Shown here in pieces: positions 34,388 through 43,181 of a stretch of DNA of 64,000 nt; position 1 is the stretch's first letter, and each line of letters starts with the position of its first letter. This stretch comes from Clostridiales bacterium (GTDB lineage Bacteria; Bacillota; Clostridia; Oscillospirales; Ruminococcaceae): NCBI GenBank assembly GCA_019423685.1, contig JAHZAY010000002.1:184042-248041 (forward strand). Reading direction: 5' to 3'. The position numbers and the translations under genes are program-made. Below the pieces are notes generated by a model. It worked only from the letters and a program-made list of their open reading frames with translations, ran no database searches and was not told the DNA's origin.

Positions 34388-34831
34388 ATGAAGGTAGATT
34401 TAGAACCGGCAAAGTTAGAGGATGTGCAGGCGATCTTTGCACTGACAAAGGAGCTGATTTTGCGGTATGAAGATTTGGAGCAGATCGATTGCCAAAAGGT
34501 TTTTGCCTGGTGTCGCAGAAAGATTGAGAAGCAGCTGGACGATTACCGCAGAATCTGTCTGGATGGGCAGGTTGCAGGCTATGTTGCAGTCCACGATGAG
34601 GGGACGAAGCGGGAAATCGATGATCTGTACCTCTATCCGGCCTTTCAGAGAAGGGGAATTGGGACACAGGTGCTCCAGCAGATGATCGCACAGGCTCTAA
34701 AAGATCAGAAACTCCCATACCTCTATGTGTTTATTCGCAATGAAGGTGCGGTGCGCCTGTATCGCCGCCTTGGGTTTGTGGTGGCAAGCCAGATTCAGAC
34801 ATCGCGCTATATTATGGAGTACCGCTCCTAG
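34388..34831 (+). CDS. GNAT family N-acetyltransferase
   Basis: A 147-aa GCN5-related acetyltransferase. The acetyl-CoA loop is in LYLYPAFQRRGIGTQVLQQM (Q/R-x-x-G-x-G/A), and RNEGAVRLYRRLGFV is the usual C-terminal block. The substrate cannot be told; RimI-like or small-molecule acetylation are both possible. The ATG follows a GGGGGATG purine-rich SD. It has its own promoter and is convergent with pyrE. Confidence 0.9.
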   Translation: MKVDLEPAKLEDVQAIFALTKELILRYEDLEQIDCQKVFAWCRRKIEKQLDDYRRICLDGQVAGYVAVHDEGTKREIDDLYLYPAFQRRGIGTQVLQQMIAQALKDQKLPYLYVFIRNEGAVRLYRRLGFVVASQIQTSRYIMEYRS

Positions 34832-34850
34832 CTTCCCTGCTACAGAAAAC

Positions 34851-34885
34851 AAAAAAAGGCGCCTCCCCTCTGTGGGGAGGCGCCT
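34851..34885 (-). terminator. Terminator of pyrE
   Basis: GGCGCCTCCCC and GGGGAGGCGCC form an 11-bp stem. On the minus strand it is followed by T7, serving pyrE. The plus-strand T tract is poor. Confidence 0.88.
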
Positions 34886-34898
34886 TGCTGCATTCTCC

Positions 34899-35561
34899 TT
34901 ACAGGATGCAGTATTTTTCCATGTACTGATCCATCAGCGAGAGTACCGAAGCATACTCCGGTTTCCCCTGCAAATATTCGTGAATATCTGCAACGGTGAT
35001 GATGGCGTGGACATTGATGCCGAACTCCTCTTTGACTTCCATCACAGCAGTCTTGCCGGCATGCTGGCCGACCTCGCAGCGGTTGACCGAGATGAACATA
35101 TCCGGGATGGTGACCTTAGCAGCCGCTTGCAGGATCGGAACGGTCTCGCGAACAGCGGTACCTGCGGTGATGACGTCCTCGATGATGATGACGCGATCGC
35201 CGTCCTGCGGCTTATAGCCTACCAGAGAACCGCCCTCGCCGTGGTCTTTGGCTTCTTTGCGGTTGAAGAAGTAGGGTTTGTTGACGTTAAAGTCGCGGGA
35301 GAGGGAAGCTGCCGCTGCGGTGACCAGCGGGATGCCCTTGTAGGCCGGACCAAACATGGCGTCAAAGTTGTCGCCGCAGTTGTCCATGATGCACTGGGCA
35401 TAGAATTTGCCGAGTGTTGCAATCTGTTCACCAGTTTTGTAGTTGCCGGTGTTGACAAAGTAAGGGGACAGGCGGCCGCTCTTGGTGGTGAATTCACCAA
35501 AGCGGAGCACATCCGCGCTCATCATAAATTCGATAAATTCTTTCTTTGCTGGAGAAATCAT
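34899..35561 (-). CDS. pyrE: Orotate phosphoribosyltransferase
   Basis: Joins orotate to PRPP to give OMP in pyrimidine synthesis. The 220-aa product has the PRPP loop RVIIIEDVITAGTAVRET, the FGPAYKGIPLVTA block and the KSGRLSPYFVNTG N-terminal motif. The SD is AAAGGATG. It is isolated from other pyr genes here. No PyrR binding loop or attenuator was recognised in the short leader. Confidence 0.97.
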   Translation of the reverse strand: MISPAKKEFIEFMMSADVLRFGEFTTKSGRLSPYFVNTGNYKTGEQIATLGKFYAQCIMDNCGDNFDAMFGPAYKGIPLVTAAAASLSRDFNVNKPYFFNRKEAKDHGEGGSLVGYKPQDGDRVIIIEDVITAGTAVRETVPILQAAAKVTIPDMFISVNRCEVGQHAGKTAVMEVKEEFGINVHAIITVADIHEYLQGKPEYASVLSLMDQYMEKYCIL

Positions 35562-35677
35562 ATGATAACATCCTTTCCTGTGCGGTCTTGTAAAGGTTTA
35601 CCTTTCTTCTCCAAGTTTACCACAGCTTTCCCAATTGCTCAACCGTTTCCAACAAAAAAACCGCCGTTTTCTCTCTC

Positions 35678-35706
35678 TTGACGAGAGCAGACAAAAAGGG
35701 TATAAC
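35678..35706 (+). promoter_or_regulatory. Promoter of the B3/B4 protein gene
   Basis: TTGACG (35678-35683), 17-bp spacer, TATAAC (35701-35706). Confidence 0.75.
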
Positions 35707-35745
35707 AAAAGGGTAGTTTTATTTTAGGAAAAGGGGGAGAATCGG

Positions 35746-36408
35746 ATGGTCCACATCACCATCGACCCAAAATTCAAAGCAATCTGGCCAAATGCTGCAC
35801 TCGGCTGTGTGCAGTGCCGGGTAGTGACCGAACCGAGCGGGGAGGGGCTGCTGGATGAAATAAGCAAAGTAGAAAACTGGCTGCAAAGCACCCTCAAGAT
35901 TGAGCAGATTAAGACGAGGGAACACATCGCCAGTACCCGTGCCTGCTGTAAGGCGTTGGGCAAGGATGTCCAGCGCTACCGCAATTCCGCCGAGGCGATG
36001 CACCGCCGCATTTTGCAGGGCAAGGGGTTGTATCAGATCAACAATGTTGTCGACACCAACAACATCATCTCGATCAAGACCGGTTATTCACTGGGGACCT
36101 ACGACGTCCAGAAACTTTCAGGGGAGGTCTGCTGGTCAGCGACCGCAGAAGGGGTGCACTATCAGGGCATCGGAAAGGATGCGGTAAACATCGAGTTCCT
36201 GCCGGTATTGCAGGACGCACTCGGCTATTTTGGCAACCCCAACAGCGATTCCACCCGCGCCATGATTACAGATAAGACCGACGAGATCTTGCTGTGTGTC
36301 TACTCCTTTGATGGTACGGGTGAATTGCCTCAGATTCTCGCAGACACCTGCCGCGCTCTGACAGCGTACTGCCGTGCGCAGGGTGTAGCGCAATGGATTG
36401 TGGAGTAA
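35746..36408 (+). CDS. B3/B4 tRNA-binding domain protein
   Basis: A 220-aa stand-alone protein of the B3/B4 family. This is the fold found in the editing module of phenylalanyl-tRNA synthetase beta. Recognisable parts are SAEAMHRRILQGKGLYQINN and VDTNNIISIKTGYSLGTYD, the usual core. Such free-standing proteins are suspected trans-editing or tRNA-related factors, but the activity is unproven. The ATG follows AGGGGGAG. Monocistronic, convergent with a lipoprotein gene. Confidence 0.85.
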   Translation: MVHITIDPKFKAIWPNAALGCVQCRVVTEPSGEGLLDEISKVENWLQSTLKIEQIKTREHIASTRACCKALGKDVQRYRNSAEAMHRRILQGKGLYQINNVVDTNNIISIKTGYSLGTYDVQKLSGEVCWSATAEGVHYQGIGKDAVNIEFLPVLQDALGYFGNPNSDSTRAMITDKTDEILLCVYSFDGTGELPQILADTCRALTAYCRAQGVAQWIVE

Positions 36409-36446
36409 ATTTTAAAATTATTGGATTCGAAAATCCGAACATATAA

Positions 36447-36480
36447 CGGGGCGTTCCCCATGTGGGGAACGCCCTCCTCT
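36447..36480. terminator. Hairpin between convergent genes
   Basis: GGGCGTTCCCCA and TGGGGAACGCCC form a 12-bp stem. The T tract is interrupted (CCTCTTT) on plus and absent on minus, so termination may be partial. Confidence 0.65.
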
Positions 36481-37758
36481 TTACTGTGGCAAGAAAGATA
36501 CGTACTGATAGCCATCGTAGGTCAAACGGACGGTGAGGGCCATTTTCAAAGGGGGATCCTCCATCCAAAAGACCGAGAGATTTAAGATCAGCAGGTCGTA
36601 CTGCTGTGTGTAGTTTTCCAGGGTGAGGGAGGGAGAATAGCCCCGACCGGAGATATAGGGGGAAAAGTAGCCCTCGTATTCCTCGCTGTAGTATTCGCTT
36701 GTGCGCAGCTGCTCGGCAGGAATGTCAAAATAAGCTTTGGCCGCCGCTTCATACAATCCGGCGGGATAGAGGTAACCGGTGTTTTCTCCAAGTGGACTTG
36801 CAAAAGCGGCCTCCCGTTCAGCAAAAGTGAAGGTGTCGGTGATATAGCCGAGATACCACCAGGCAAATTCTTTGGGGGAAAGATCTGCCGCCGTCCAACC
36901 GGAAGTAGTATCGTATAGCCCAGTCCAGCTGGCACTGTAATAACCGGGCGCTTCGGGATTGGTGCTGATGGTCGCCCCCAGTTTTAAGATCATTTCCTCA
37001 AGCAGATGGTCGGTGATCTCCCGGTCAACATTCTGCGGCAGGTAGGAAACGTAGCGATAACCATCGTCAGTCAGGCGGATGGTGAGCATCATCCAGCGGT
37101 TCTGCTCTGTCTCGCTCTCTAAAAAGAGGTCGATGTTGACAAGGTCCTCGTCCTGCTCAAAGGACTGAATCGTGATGAAGGGCCGCTCCCCGACGCCGGG
37201 GCCTGCCAGCGCGTAGTAGGTGTTGGTGTCCGCGTGGTAGAGGTTGGGGTCGCTGTGCAGCTGGTCGGTGGAGGCATCAAAGTAGCGCAGGACATCCGCC
37301 TCGTAGATTTCAGCGGGGTAAGCCCAGCCGCCGGAATCTTCGGATCGAAACAGTTCCTCCCTCTCCTCGTCGGAATAAAGCTGTGAACCAATTTCTGTGT
37401 ACCAGCTGAAGAAGTCATTGCCGTCGGCGTCGTCGATGGTCCACCGGTCGTGGTAGTACAGGCTGACAACGCTGGTCTTCATCACGCCGTTTATCGACGA
37501 CGCGCCAAAGTTGCGCACCGCCTCACGCACCAGTTTGTCGTCGGCCTGGTAGGGGAAGGTCGGTTGTGTATTTTCTTGTGGAGCATCAGAGGATTCGGTT
37601 GGCTGCATAGTTTCCGTTTCCTCGGAGATCCCCGGCACAGCTTCCTCATCTTCCACAGTTGGATTTGAATCGCTGGAACTTAAATTTATGCGTTCGGTGC
37701 AGGCAGACAACAGGAGACAAACAGCGAGAAACAATAAAACAAGGCGAGTCCCATTCAT
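36481..37758 (-). CDS. Lipoprotein with two copies of a repeated domain
   Basis: A 425-aa secreted lipoprotein. The N-terminus ends in a lipobox LLLSAC, with Cys20 as lipidation site. A low-complexity Glu/Ser/Thr/Pro linker (21-70) follows, then two homologous domains (about 73-242 and 250-425). Each has a Y-P-A-x-x-Y-E-A element, a long middle part and a near-identical end, RLTDDGYRYVSYLPQ in copy one and RLTYDGYQYVSFLPQ in copy two. I do not recognise the family. The repeats may bind a wall or extracellular ligand. ATG 37758 follows AAAGGAG. Confidence 0.82.
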   Translation of the reverse strand: MNGTRLVLLFLAVCLLLSACTERINLSSSDSNPTVEDEEAVPGISEETETMQPTESSDAPQENTQPTFPYQADDKLVREAVRNFGASSINGVMKTSVVSLYYHDRWTIDDADGNDFFSWYTEIGSQLYSDEEREELFRSEDSGGWAYPAEIYEADVLRYFDASTDQLHSDPNLYHADTNTYYALAGPGVGERPFITIQSFEQDEDLVNIDLFLESETEQNRWMMLTIRLTDDGYRYVSYLPQNVDREITDHLLEEMILKLGATISTNPEAPGYYSASWTGLYDTTSGWTAADLSPKEFAWWYLGYITDTFTFAEREAAFASPLGENTGYLYPAGLYEAAAKAYFDIPAEQLRTSEYYSEEYEGYFSPYISGRGYSPSLTLENYTQQYDLLILNLSVFWMEDPPLKMALTVRLTYDGYQYVSFLPQ

Positions 37759-37821
37759 AAAATTCTCCTTTCTTTTTCTTTATACTACCAATATAACACA
37801 AAAAGAAAAAAAGAGGAAGAA

Positions 37822-37851
37822 CAAAAAAAGGAGGCGCTGCCTCCTTTTTTG
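37822..37851. terminator. Terminator after the chromate transporter pair
   Basis: AAAAAAGGAGGC and GCCTCCTTTTTT form a symmetric stem with GCT loop; on the minus strand it closes the chrA pair. Confidence 0.9.
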
Positions 37852-37860
37852 CGGTAAAGG

Positions 37861-38433
37861 TTAGTATCCGATGACGAGGTACAGGATCAATCCCACGACG
37901 CCAGTGCCGGCCATAACCCAGATGGGGTTTAGCTTCCATTTGCGCAGAACCAGCAATGCACCGACAAACAGTACAGCGGCGATCCAGTCCAGGTCCGCCG
38001 GGTTGAGCGAAGCTGCTGCGCCGTTCCAGAGCGCAGTCACCAAAATAGAGACGCCGGCAGAGGCGATCATCGCAACCACAGCCGGGCGCAGGCCGCCCAA
38101 CACGCCCTGTACCACCGAGAGGGTGCGGTAGCGGTAGTAGACCCAGGCTAGTGTGAGCACGATGATGCAGGACGGAAAGACGCAGCCGATGGTGGCGGTG
38201 ATGGCTCCCGGCAGACCGGCGATGCGGGTGCCCACAAAGGTGGCAGAGTTGATGGCGATGGGGCCGGGGGTCATCTGGGAGATGGTGATGATGTCCACAA
38301 ATTCCGACATGGAGAGCCAGCCATGCAGGTCGACTACCTGGTGTTGGATCAGGGGCATAGCCGCATAGCCGCCGCCGATGCTGAACAGGCCGATCTGGAA
38401 AAAGCTCCAAAAAAGTTCGAGCAATACAGTCAT
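37861..38433 (-). CDS. Chromate transporter family protein (CHR domain, second half)
   Basis: A 190-aa membrane protein with one CHR domain. FSIGGGYAAMPLIQHQVV and ISQMTPGPIAINSATFVGTR are the diagnostic blocks. About five to six hydrophobic helices follow. It starts 2 nt after the other half ends. Split CHR pairs are common in Firmicutes and form a heterodimeric carrier. Chromate is the named substrate of the family; the physiological anion is uncertain. Confidence 0.92.
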   Translation of the reverse strand: MTVLLELFWSFFQIGLFSIGGGYAAMPLIQHQVVDLHGWLSMSEFVDIITISQMTPGPIAINSATFVGTRIAGLPGAITATIGCVFPSCIIVLTLAWVYYRYRTLSVVQGVLGGLRPAVVAMIASAGVSILVTALWNGAAASLNPADLDWIAAVLFVGALLVLRKWKLNPIWVMAGTGVVGLILYLVIGY

Positions 38434-38435
38434 CG

Positions 38436-39008
38436 TTATTCACCCGCCTTTCCGTTTTTCTCATCGTGCAGGGTAGCAACCAGTCCAATGACAGCACAGA
38501 CAAGGATAATGAGGATGACATTTACATCGAAGAAGCAGGCGGCGACAAACGAGCCGAACATGATGGCGATGGGAAGCCAGAGCTTTTTCTTGAGCACATC
38601 CCATCCCATCGTGATGACGACGTCGGCGATGACGGCGGCCACGCCTGCCTGCATGGCGCGCAGCACCAGCTGTACAATCAAGCTGTTTTGAAAGGCGGTG
38701 TAGGCCACCGAAATGACCGACAGGATAATCAACGGGGGCAGTACGGTGCCGATTACTGTGACCAGCGCTCCGAGCAATCCTGCCAGGCGGTAGCCGATCA
38801 GGATGGAGGCGTTGACTGCGATGGCGCCGGGGGAGGACTGTGCGATGGCGGTCAGATCGAGCATCTCCTCTTCCTCAATCCAATGGTACTGCTCTACAAA
38901 CTTTTTGCGCATCAGGGGAATGATGACATATCCACCGCCAAAGGTGAAGGCACTCAGGCAGAAGGTGGAGAAAAAAAGTTTGCAGTAGAAGGATAGATCC
39001 TTTTTCAT
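38436..39008 (-). CDS. Chromate transporter family protein (CHR domain, first half)
   Basis: A 190-aa partner of the downstream gene, with FTFGGGYVIIPLMRKKFV and IAQSSPGAIAVNASILIGYR as CHR signatures. ATG 39008 (MKKDLSFYCK) has GGAG eleven bases upstream. The in-frame ATG at 39095 would add a basic, non-family extension and lacks an SD. Both halves have equal length, so the pair equals one full two-domain ChrA split at the domain boundary. Confidence 0.9.
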   Translation of the reverse strand: MKKDLSFYCKLFFSTFCLSAFTFGGGYVIIPLMRKKFVEQYHWIEEEEMLDLTAIAQSSPGAIAVNASILIGYRLAGLLGALVTVIGTVLPPLIILSVISVAYTAFQNSLIVQLVLRAMQAGVAAVIADVVITMGWDVLKKKLWLPIAIMFGSFVAACFFDVNVILIILVCAVIGLVATLHDEKNGKAGE

Positions 39009-39141
39009 CCAAATACATCTCCGTTTCTTTTTGGAAATTGGTGTGATAAGGCTATTATAAAAAAAATTTATCTTTCTGTCGAGATGGTACAACATATTCT
39101 ACAAACTTTTTAAGACCAAATCTACAGAACATACAAAGAAA

Positions 39142-39170
39142 TTGACGGATAGGCGCAAAAATAGTATCAT
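39142..39170 (+). promoter_or_regulatory. Promoter of the MBOAT/AlgJ-like operon
   Basis: TTGACG (39142-39147), 17-bp spacer, TATCAT (39165-39170). Confidence 0.7.
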
Positions 39171-39211
39171 AGAAAAAGTCAAATGTTTTGTCTTTGAAAG
39201 GAGAAAGAGAG

Positions 39212-40666
39212 ATGGCTTTTACCAGCTCGATCTTTTTATTTGTGTTTTTTCCGCTGTGCCTGATCGGCTATTATCTTGCGGCAGCGCTGGAGAGGGGGGC
39301 GGCGGCGCTGTGCCGCCTGCGCCTGCCCGACCTGTTTTTGGTGGGGGCAAGCCTTGTCTTTTATGCCTGGACAGCCTTTGATGGCGCACTGTGGCTTGTG
39401 GGATATGTGCTGCTTGTCTTTTTGCTGGGTCAGGTGATTGCGAGAATGCCCAAAGGCACGCCGGCAAGGCTGCTTGCAGCGGGGTGTTCGGTGCTGGTTG
39501 TGGTGCTGATGCTCCTATATTTTAAGTACTACAACTTTTCTGTCACCTCCTTTAACCGCCTGTTCTCCCTTTCGGTGCCGACCCGCAGCATTGTCGCCCC
39601 GTTGGGTGTGTCCTTTATCACCTTCTCTGCGGTCTCCTACTTTGTCGACATTTCTCGCACAGACGCGAAGACGGGAAGCCTTTTGGATACGGCGCTGTAT
39701 CTGACCTTTTTTCCAAAGGTGATTTCCGGGCCGATCGCCCAGTGGAAGGACTTTGTTCCCTATGTGCGCTGCGGTGAGCGCCATTTTGAGAGTGCACTCT
39801 TTTTGCAGGGCCTCAACCGCATCATCATTGGCTTTGCCAAAAAACTGATTCTGGCGGATATCTTTGGGGCGCTGATTGCAGAAATTGAAGGCAACCTCAA
39901 CGTCGGAATGGATCAGCCCACGGCATGGGGCGTTGCCTTTTTATACATGTTGCAGATCTACTACGACTTTTCCGGATACTCGGATATTGCCCTTGGGTTG
40001 GGGGAGCTGTTCGGCATCCAGATGAAGGAAAACTTTCATTTCCCATATCTCTCCCAGTCGATCACCGAATTCTGGCGCCGCTGGCACATTTCGTTGGGTA
40101 CCTGGTTTCGGGAGTACCTCTATATTCCGCTGGGCGGCAACCGCAAGGGAAAAAACCGCACCCTGCTCAACCTCTTTGTTGTCTTTTTAGTCACCGGCAT
40201 TTGGCACGGGGCGGGGTACAACTACATCCTGTGGGGCATCATCAACGGCGTATTCATTGTGCTGGAGCGCTGCGTCCGCGATCAGGAATGGTATCAAAAA
40301 ATTCCCAAAACGATCAAGTGGCTGTTTACCATGTTTGTTGTCCTGATGAGCTGGCAGGTGTTCCGGCTGGAGGGCATGGGGGAGATTGCGCAGTTCTTCG
40401 GCATCCTGTTTGGAACGGTCAAGTTCTCTGCGATCAACTTCACCTGGCAGTATTACTTTGATGCGCGCATAATTGTGCTGGCAGTCATCGCAACAGTCGG
40501 AGCAGTGGCGCTCGATGCCGAATGGGCAAAAAAGCTATCCGCAAAAATTCAGTCGAGTGTGCCGCTGTTCTGTGTCGCGCAGGTTGCACTCTTGCTGCTC
40601 GGGGTGCTGTCGGTGATGTGTATGATCAATTCGACCTACAGCCCATTCATCTATTTCCAATATTAA
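39212..40666 (+). CDS. MBOAT family O-acyltransferase (AlgI-like)
   Basis: A 484-aa polytopic membrane protein. The MBOAT core is clear: LGVSFITFSAVSYFVDISR, TFFPKVISGPI, LQIYYDFSGYSDIALGLGEL, FWRRWHISLGTWFREYLYIP and catalytic His332 in GIWHGAGYNYILWG. It moves acyl (usually acetyl) groups across the membrane onto extracellular polysaccharide. ATG 39212 follows AAAGGAG by seven bases. The next gene encodes an AlgJ/AlgX-like SGNH protein, so the two form a polysaccharide or wall O-acetylation module. The glycan substrate cannot be deduced; no glycosyltransferases lie nearby. Confidence 0.93.
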   Translation: MAFTSSIFLFVFFPLCLIGYYLAAALERGAAALCRLRLPDLFLVGASLVFYAWTAFDGALWLVGYVLLVFLLGQVIARMPKGTPARLLAAGCSVLVVVLMLLYFKYYNFSVTSFNRLFSLSVPTRSIVAPLGVSFITFSAVSYFVDISRTDAKTGSLLDTALYLTFFPKVISGPIAQWKDFVPYVRCGERHFESALFLQGLNRIIIGFAKKLILADIFGALIAEIEGNLNVGMDQPTAWGVAFLYMLQIYYDFSGYSDIALGLGELFGIQMKENFHFPYLSQSITEFWRRWHISLGTWFREYLYIPLGGNRKGKNRTLLNLFVVFLVTGIWHGAGYNYILWGIINGVFIVLERCVRDQEWYQKIPKTIKWLFTMFVVLMSWQVFRLEGMGEIAQFFGILFGTVKFSAINFTWQYYFDARIIVLAVIATVGAVALDAEWAKKLSAKIQSSVPLFCVAQVALLLLGVLSVMCMINSTYSPFIYFQY

Positions 40667-40681
40667 GGAGGGGAGAATCAG

Positions 40682-42058
40682 GTGAAAAAATTACAAATAG
40701 TATTTATCGTTCTCTTCTTTCTTCTGTTGGCTTTGCCGCTAGTCTTTTTTAACTGGGAAGAAAATGTAGTCTCCCAGATCGACAACCGACAGCTCACCAA
40801 CAATCCCTTCGGCCCCAACGCCGAGCCGGGAGCGGATTTGACTGCGACGCTCGAAAGCTATGTACAGGACCGCATCGGTTTCCGTGATCAGATGATACTG
40901 GGCTACACCCTGCTCAACGACCAGCTCTTCCACAAGATGATTCACCCACTGTACGAGTACGGCAAGGATGGATATGTCTTTTTTAAGCAGAAACAAAATG
41001 TTCAGTACAGCGACTACCATACCGACTTTGCCGAGATGCTCGCAGCCATCCAAGACTATTGTCAGGCGCGGGATGTGCCGTTTCTCTTTGTCTTTGACCC
41101 GGAAAAGGCGGCAATTTATACCGACAAGCTGCGCGACGGCATCCACTATGACCGCAGCTGGGTGCAGCAGTTTGAGCAGAAGCTGGACGAGCTGGGGGTC
41201 AACTACATCGACAACACCCAGCTGTTAAAGGACAAGCGAGCCGAGGGCGAGCAGGTGTTCAATGCAGTTTATAACGCCGGCCACTGGAATGATCTGGGCG
41301 CCTTCTATGGGGTAAATAACATCCTGGAGACGCTCTCCAGCTTTTTCCCCTCCATCCAGCCCAATGAGTTGAGCGACTTTGCCATCACGCAGACGCTGCA
41401 AGAGACGCTGCTTTCCTCCCAATTTCCCATCCACGAGTACGAGCCAACCTTCGGGCGGCTGTGCGAATTGGAGGTGAAGACCGACGAGTACGACGCGGAG
41501 GTCAAGCGCAACAGCCAGCACCGCGGTTTTGGCTACTTTGTCAATCCCGAGAATGTAGCGGCGGGTGCGCCCAAGACGCTGGTCTTCCAGGGCAGCTATA
41601 TGAACGAGATGGGCTTTAAGTTTTTGCAGACCGGTTTAGGGGAATATATCTATGTCCACAACTACGAGAACCTGATGGATTTTGACTACTATTTTAACAT
41701 CTTCCAGCCGGAGTGTGTGGTGGTGGAGGTGGCCGAGTACACCGTCAACAGCGGTTACTTTAACGCCGAACGGGTGGAGAATTTCTCACTCCCACCCGTC
41801 CTCACCCAGGACAGTGCGGCACAGCAGGCGGACAAGCAGAGCCTTTCCCCGCAGATTGCGGAGGGGGAGCGCCTTTCCACCCTGACTGTCACCCTGCCGG
41901 AAGAAACCCAGCACGCCTATCTGCTCTGCCAGGGAAAGACCTTCGACCTCATACCAGGTGAGCAGGGATGGCAGGCGACGGTGGAGAAGGAAAATCTGTC
42001 AGAAGATTATGGTATCGTCACTGTGAGCGGAGATGGCCAGCAGATGCAATACCGATAA
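40682..42058 (+). CDS. AlgJ/AlgX-like SGNH O-acetyltransferase partner
   Basis: A 458-aa protein with an N-terminal signal anchor (about residues 5-23) and an extracytoplasmic alginate-O-acetyltransferase-like domain. Features include RQLTNNPFG, ESYVQDRIGFRDQMI, KDGYVFF and the D/N-x-x-H type element AGHWND (His201, Asp204). The expected catalytic GDS block appears as VFQGSYMNEMG, a variant form. The C-terminal 120 residues are beta-rich and may bind carbohydrate. GTG 40682 follows AAGGAGG by nine bases, 16 nt after the MBOAT gene. It should transfer the acetyl group delivered by the MBOAT partner. Confidence 0.82.
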   Translation: MKKLQIVFIVLFFLLLALPLVFFNWEENVVSQIDNRQLTNNPFGPNAEPGADLTATLESYVQDRIGFRDQMILGYTLLNDQLFHKMIHPLYEYGKDGYVFFKQKQNVQYSDYHTDFAEMLAAIQDYCQARDVPFLFVFDPEKAAIYTDKLRDGIHYDRSWVQQFEQKLDELGVNYIDNTQLLKDKRAEGEQVFNAVYNAGHWNDLGAFYGVNNILETLSSFFPSIQPNELSDFAITQTLQETLLSSQFPIHEYEPTFGRLCELEVKTDEYDAEVKRNSQHRGFGYFVNPENVAAGAPKTLVFQGSYMNEMGFKFLQTGLGEYIYVHNYENLMDFDYYFNIFQPECVVVEVAEYTVNSGYFNAERVENFSLPPVLTQDSAAQQADKQSLSPQIAEGERLSTLTVTLPEETQHAYLLCQGKTFDLIPGEQGWQATVEKENLSEDYGIVTVSGDGQQMQYR

Positions 42059-42062
42059 AATA

Positions 42063-42099
42063 GAAAAAATCCGGGAAGGGATATTCCCGGATTTTTTGC
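42063..42099 (+). terminator. Terminator after the AlgJ-like gene
   Basis: AAAAAATCCGGGAA and TTCCCGGATTTTTT, perfect stem with GGGATA loop. Confidence 0.93.
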
Positions 42100-42326
42100 A
42101 CCCCGATATTGAAAAGGGCAGAGGGAAGAAAAAGCTGCGCCAGAGGATAAGGGGAAAAAACATAGCGGCAGCTTAAGATAGAATAAAGCACAATAACAAT
42201 CGGGTGAGAAACAAACCGAATGTACCATACTCCAATCCACCTGCGAAAAGCTCTTCCCTGTTCTACCCCCGGACATCCCCTCATATACATGTACCGGAAA
42301 CCAACATGGGAAGGACGGTATATGTG

Positions 42327-42611
42327 ATGAACAACATAGAGGAAAAACGCAGTGCTGGAGCGCACAACCTGATTTTGGAGGAGAGAGGAAACCTGACCAT
42401 CACCGGGGTGGAGGATGTGGACAGCTTTGACGAAGAGACGGTGGTGGTCTACACCGGCCTGGGAGAGCTGACCGTGCGGGGAGAAGGGCTGCATATCAAC
42501 AAGGTGGACCTGGAAGCGGGGGAGCTGACGCTGGAGGGACAGATCGACGAGCTCAGCTATGCCGACCAACCGGCGGCGCGCGGCGGCCTCTTTGCGCGGC
42601 TGTTTCGCTAG
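42327..42611 (+). CDS. yabP: Sporulation protein YabP
   Basis: A 94-aa YabP/YqfC family protein. HNLILEERGNLTITGVEDVD, then ETVVVYTGLGELTVRGEGLH and LEAGELTLEGQIDELSY form the family's beta-strand pattern. In B. subtilis YabP acts in the mother cell during spore assembly. ATG 42327 is preferred, with GGAAGGA about eleven bases upstream; ATG 42306 would add seven residues. The order yabP-yabQ-divIC-yabR equals that of B. subtilis. I could not find a convincing sigma-A or sigma-E promoter. Confidence 0.9.
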   Translation: MNNIEEKRSAGAHNLILEERGNLTITGVEDVDSFDEETVVVYTGLGELTVRGEGLHINKVDLEAGELTLEGQIDELSYADQPAARGGLFARLFR

Positions 42612-43181
42612 ATGATGACCGGCATTACCCTGGCGTATGAGACACAGCTCTTTTTGTGGTCCATTGCGCTGGGGGCAGCTCTCTCGCTGCTTTACGACCT
42701 GCTTCGGGTGCTGCGCGCGCAGACAAAGCACCGTGCAGCGGCGATCTCTCTGGAGGACACGCTGTATTTCCTTTTGTTTGCAGCCATCACCTTCGGCTTT
42801 TCGCTCAAAATTAACAGCGGGCAACTGCGCGGGTATATCCTGCTTGGAGAGGGGTTGGGCTGGGGACTGTGGCATCTGACCATTGGACGCGGGGTTGTGC
42901 AGGTGCTGGGGTGGGTCACACAGCTGCTTAGACGTATCCTTCGCGGTGTACTGCGAATTTTGCTTTTCCCATTCTATTGCCTTCTGCGCCCGCTTGTGAA
43001 ACTGGCACGGCTTTTGTCGGCAAGATTGCGAATTTTTTTAAAAAAAGTTTTGCAAACCCAGAAATATAACTTGAAACGAAAGCAGCTCCTGTTGTATAAT
43101 CTAAATAGTCGATTTCAAAATAAGCGGCAGGAAGGGGAAAGCGCCGATGGCAGTCAAAAAGAAAAAACACAGCGGAAATAG
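42612..43181 (+). CDS. yabQ: Sporulation protein YabQ
   Basis: A 189-aa membrane protein. YETQLFLWSIALGAALSLLYDLLR and following hydrophobic segments are typical of YabQ, required for spore cortex formation in B. subtilis. The C-terminal part is basic. The start ATG follows the yabP stop directly, with a second ATG right after. No SD is visible, so translation probably depends on coupling to yabP. The 3' end overlaps divIC by 35 nt. Confidence 0.9.
   Translation: MMTGITLAYETQLFLWSIALGAALSLLYDLLRVLRAQTKHRAAAISLEDTLYFLLFAAITFGFSLKINSGQLRGYILLGEGLGWGLWHLTIGRGVVQVLGWVTQLLRRILRGVLRILLFPFYCLLRPLVKLARLLSARLRIFLKKVLQTQKYNLKRKQLLLYNLNSRFQNKRQEGESADGSQKEKTQRK

Noticed and set aside
36447..36480. Strong bidirectional terminator
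   Set aside because: The stem is good but the T tract is weak on both strands, so it is listed only as a hairpin with partial function.
42204..42326. Longer yabP start
   Set aside because: The added residues are Pro/Ser-rich, unlike YabP, and lack an SD.
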